A stretch of DNA of 40,446 bases from the NCBI GenBank assembly GCA_035650495.1, contig DASRHK010000174.1, positions 1 through 40,446 on the forward strand, written 5' to 3'. This DNA comes from DASRHK01 sp035650495. Its GTDB lineage: Bacteria; Pseudomonadota; Gammaproteobacteria; Nevskiales; Nevskiaceae. Positions 39,749-40,446 of this stretch are shown here, piece by piece. Made by a program: the position numbers and the translations under genes. How positions within the stretch are numbered: the first letter of the stretch is position 1; each line of letters opens with the position of its first letter. A model generated the notes under the pieces. It searched no databases, had not been told where the DNA came from, and saw only the letters and a list, made by a program, of their open reading frames with translations.

Positions 39749-40446
39749 TTCACCCGTCCCGCCGCCTGCCCCGCGATGGGGAGGCGGACATAAAAAGTGG
39801 TTCCGTTGCCGACTTCGCTCTCGAACCAGAGGGCGCCGCCGTGGCGGTCCTCGACGATCGAGCGCGCGATCGCGAGTCCCTGGCCGGTGCCCTTGCCGAC
39901 TTCCTTGGTGGTGAAGAACGGGTCGAACACGCGATGGCGGATCGCTTCGGGGATGCCGCAGCCGTTGTCGCTGATCGCGACGATGACGTCGTCGCCTTCG
40001 CAGCGCGTCTTGACGATGATCCGCCCGCGTCCGCCGGTCGCCTTGGTCTGCGTCTCGATCGCGTGCGCCGCATTGACCACGAGATTGAGGAACACCTGGT
40101 TGATGTCGCCGCCGTTGCACAGCACCGGCGGCAGCTCGCCGAGGTCGGTCTGCACGTCGGCGAGCAACTTGTATTCGTTCGACGCGACGGTGAGCGTGTC
40201 GCGCAGGCCGCGGTTGAGCTCGCAGGGCGCGACCTTGTTCGACGGATGCGAGAACGAGCGCATCGCCTCGACGATCCGCGACACGCGCGCGAAGCCTTCC
40301 AGCGCAGCGTCGAGCGCGTGCAGCAGCTGGTCGCGACGCTCGCCGAGCGGCTCGCCGTTGAGCGCCTCGCGCACGTAGTGCAGGTGATCGCCGATGTACT
40401 GCAGCGGCGTGTTGATCTCGTGCGCGATGCCGGCGGCGAGCTGGCC
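39745..40446 (-). CDS. Sensor histidine kinase, partial (N-terminus outside window)
   Basis: The minus-strand frame is open to the window edge; the visible 233 residues hold the end of the gene. HisKA has its H-box in AAGIAHEINTPLQYIGDHL right at the edge, then HATPase with N-box VFLNLVVNAAHAIE, G1 ISDNGCGIPEAI, the FDPFFTTKEVGKGTGQGLAIARSIV lid and a GTTFYVRLP end. Its input domain is outside the window. It is the earliest visible gene of the chemosensory operon, overlapping REC-HDOD by four bases, which makes the HDOD regulator its likely partner. An internal GTG at 40374 is not the true start, because the conserved His lies upstream of it. Confidence 0.93.
   Translation of the reverse strand, partial: GQLAAGIAHEINTPLQYIGDHLHYVREALNGEPLGERRDQLLHALDAALEGFARVSRIVEAMRSFSHPSNKVAPCELNRGLRDTLTVASNEYKLLADVQTDLGELPPVLCNGGDINQVFLNLVVNAAHAIETQTKATGGRGRIIVKTRCEGDDVIVAISDNGCGIPEAIRHRVFDPFFTTKEVGKGTGQGLAIARSIVEDRHGGALWFESEVGNGTTFYVRLPIAGQAAGRVK

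Overview
The window is GC-rich DNA with almost no non-coding space; no gap between genes exceeds about 170 bases. It comes from a Gram-negative, motile proteobacterium: there are three TonB-dependent outer-membrane receptors, Lol/Tat-type lipoproteins, an apolipoprotein N-acyltransferase-like protein, a YfiR-family protein, LysR and TetR regulators and a large chemotaxis cluster. A gamma- or betaproteobacterium (Xanthomonadales/Nevskiales/Steroidobacterales-like or Rhodocyclales-like) would fit, but the sequence alone does not settle the lineage. No tRNA, rRNA, CRISPR array, insertion sequence or phage module was seen.

Layout. (1) 1-5890: the end-clipped DUF1631 gene (minus), a soluble double-PAS hybrid kinase, a metallo-beta-lactamase-fold hydrolase, a 63-residue unknown protein and an Lnt-like nitrilase. 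(2) 5871-13404: a TonB-dependent receptor on the minus strand faces away from a five-gene plus-strand operon (TetR, cytochrome c5-like lipoprotein, Tat-type FAD oxidase, Tat-exported D-threonine-aldolase-like PLP enzyme, class-V aminotransferase-like enzyme). A 32-bp palindrome lies between them. All five operon genes overlap stop-to-start. This looks like one TetR-controlled uptake and oxidation system of unknown substrate. (3) 13409-17229: an Ala/Lys-rich helical protein, an alpha/beta hydrolase with a clear terminator, a LysR regulator, a short-chain dehydrogenase and a stand-alone HATPase protein. (4) 17237-24966 (minus): a fully overlapping five-gene operon of two tandem TonB-dependent receptors, a YfiR-like periplasmic protein, a membrane sensor kinase and a REC-kinase-REC protein. 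It looks like an envelope-to-cytoplasm signalling chain. cheV is transcribed divergently from it. (5) 26087-27839: two small unknown genes and an acyltransferase-3 membrane protein. (6) 27853-40446 (minus): a chemosensory operon reading right to left: sensor kinase (5' end outside), REC-HDOD, REC with a degenerate HD-GYP domain, CheA, CheW, a PAS-repeat MCP, a tiny membrane protein, CheR, CheD, CheB and a short MCP. No cheY or cheZ is present in the window.

The two less ordinary systems are region 2 and region 4. Smaller signals worth following are a bipartite motif shared by two distant upstream regions, a mirrored pair of sigma-28-like -10 boxes, matching C-terminal peptides on the short MCP and CheD, and an HD-GYP domain that has lost its metal ligands.
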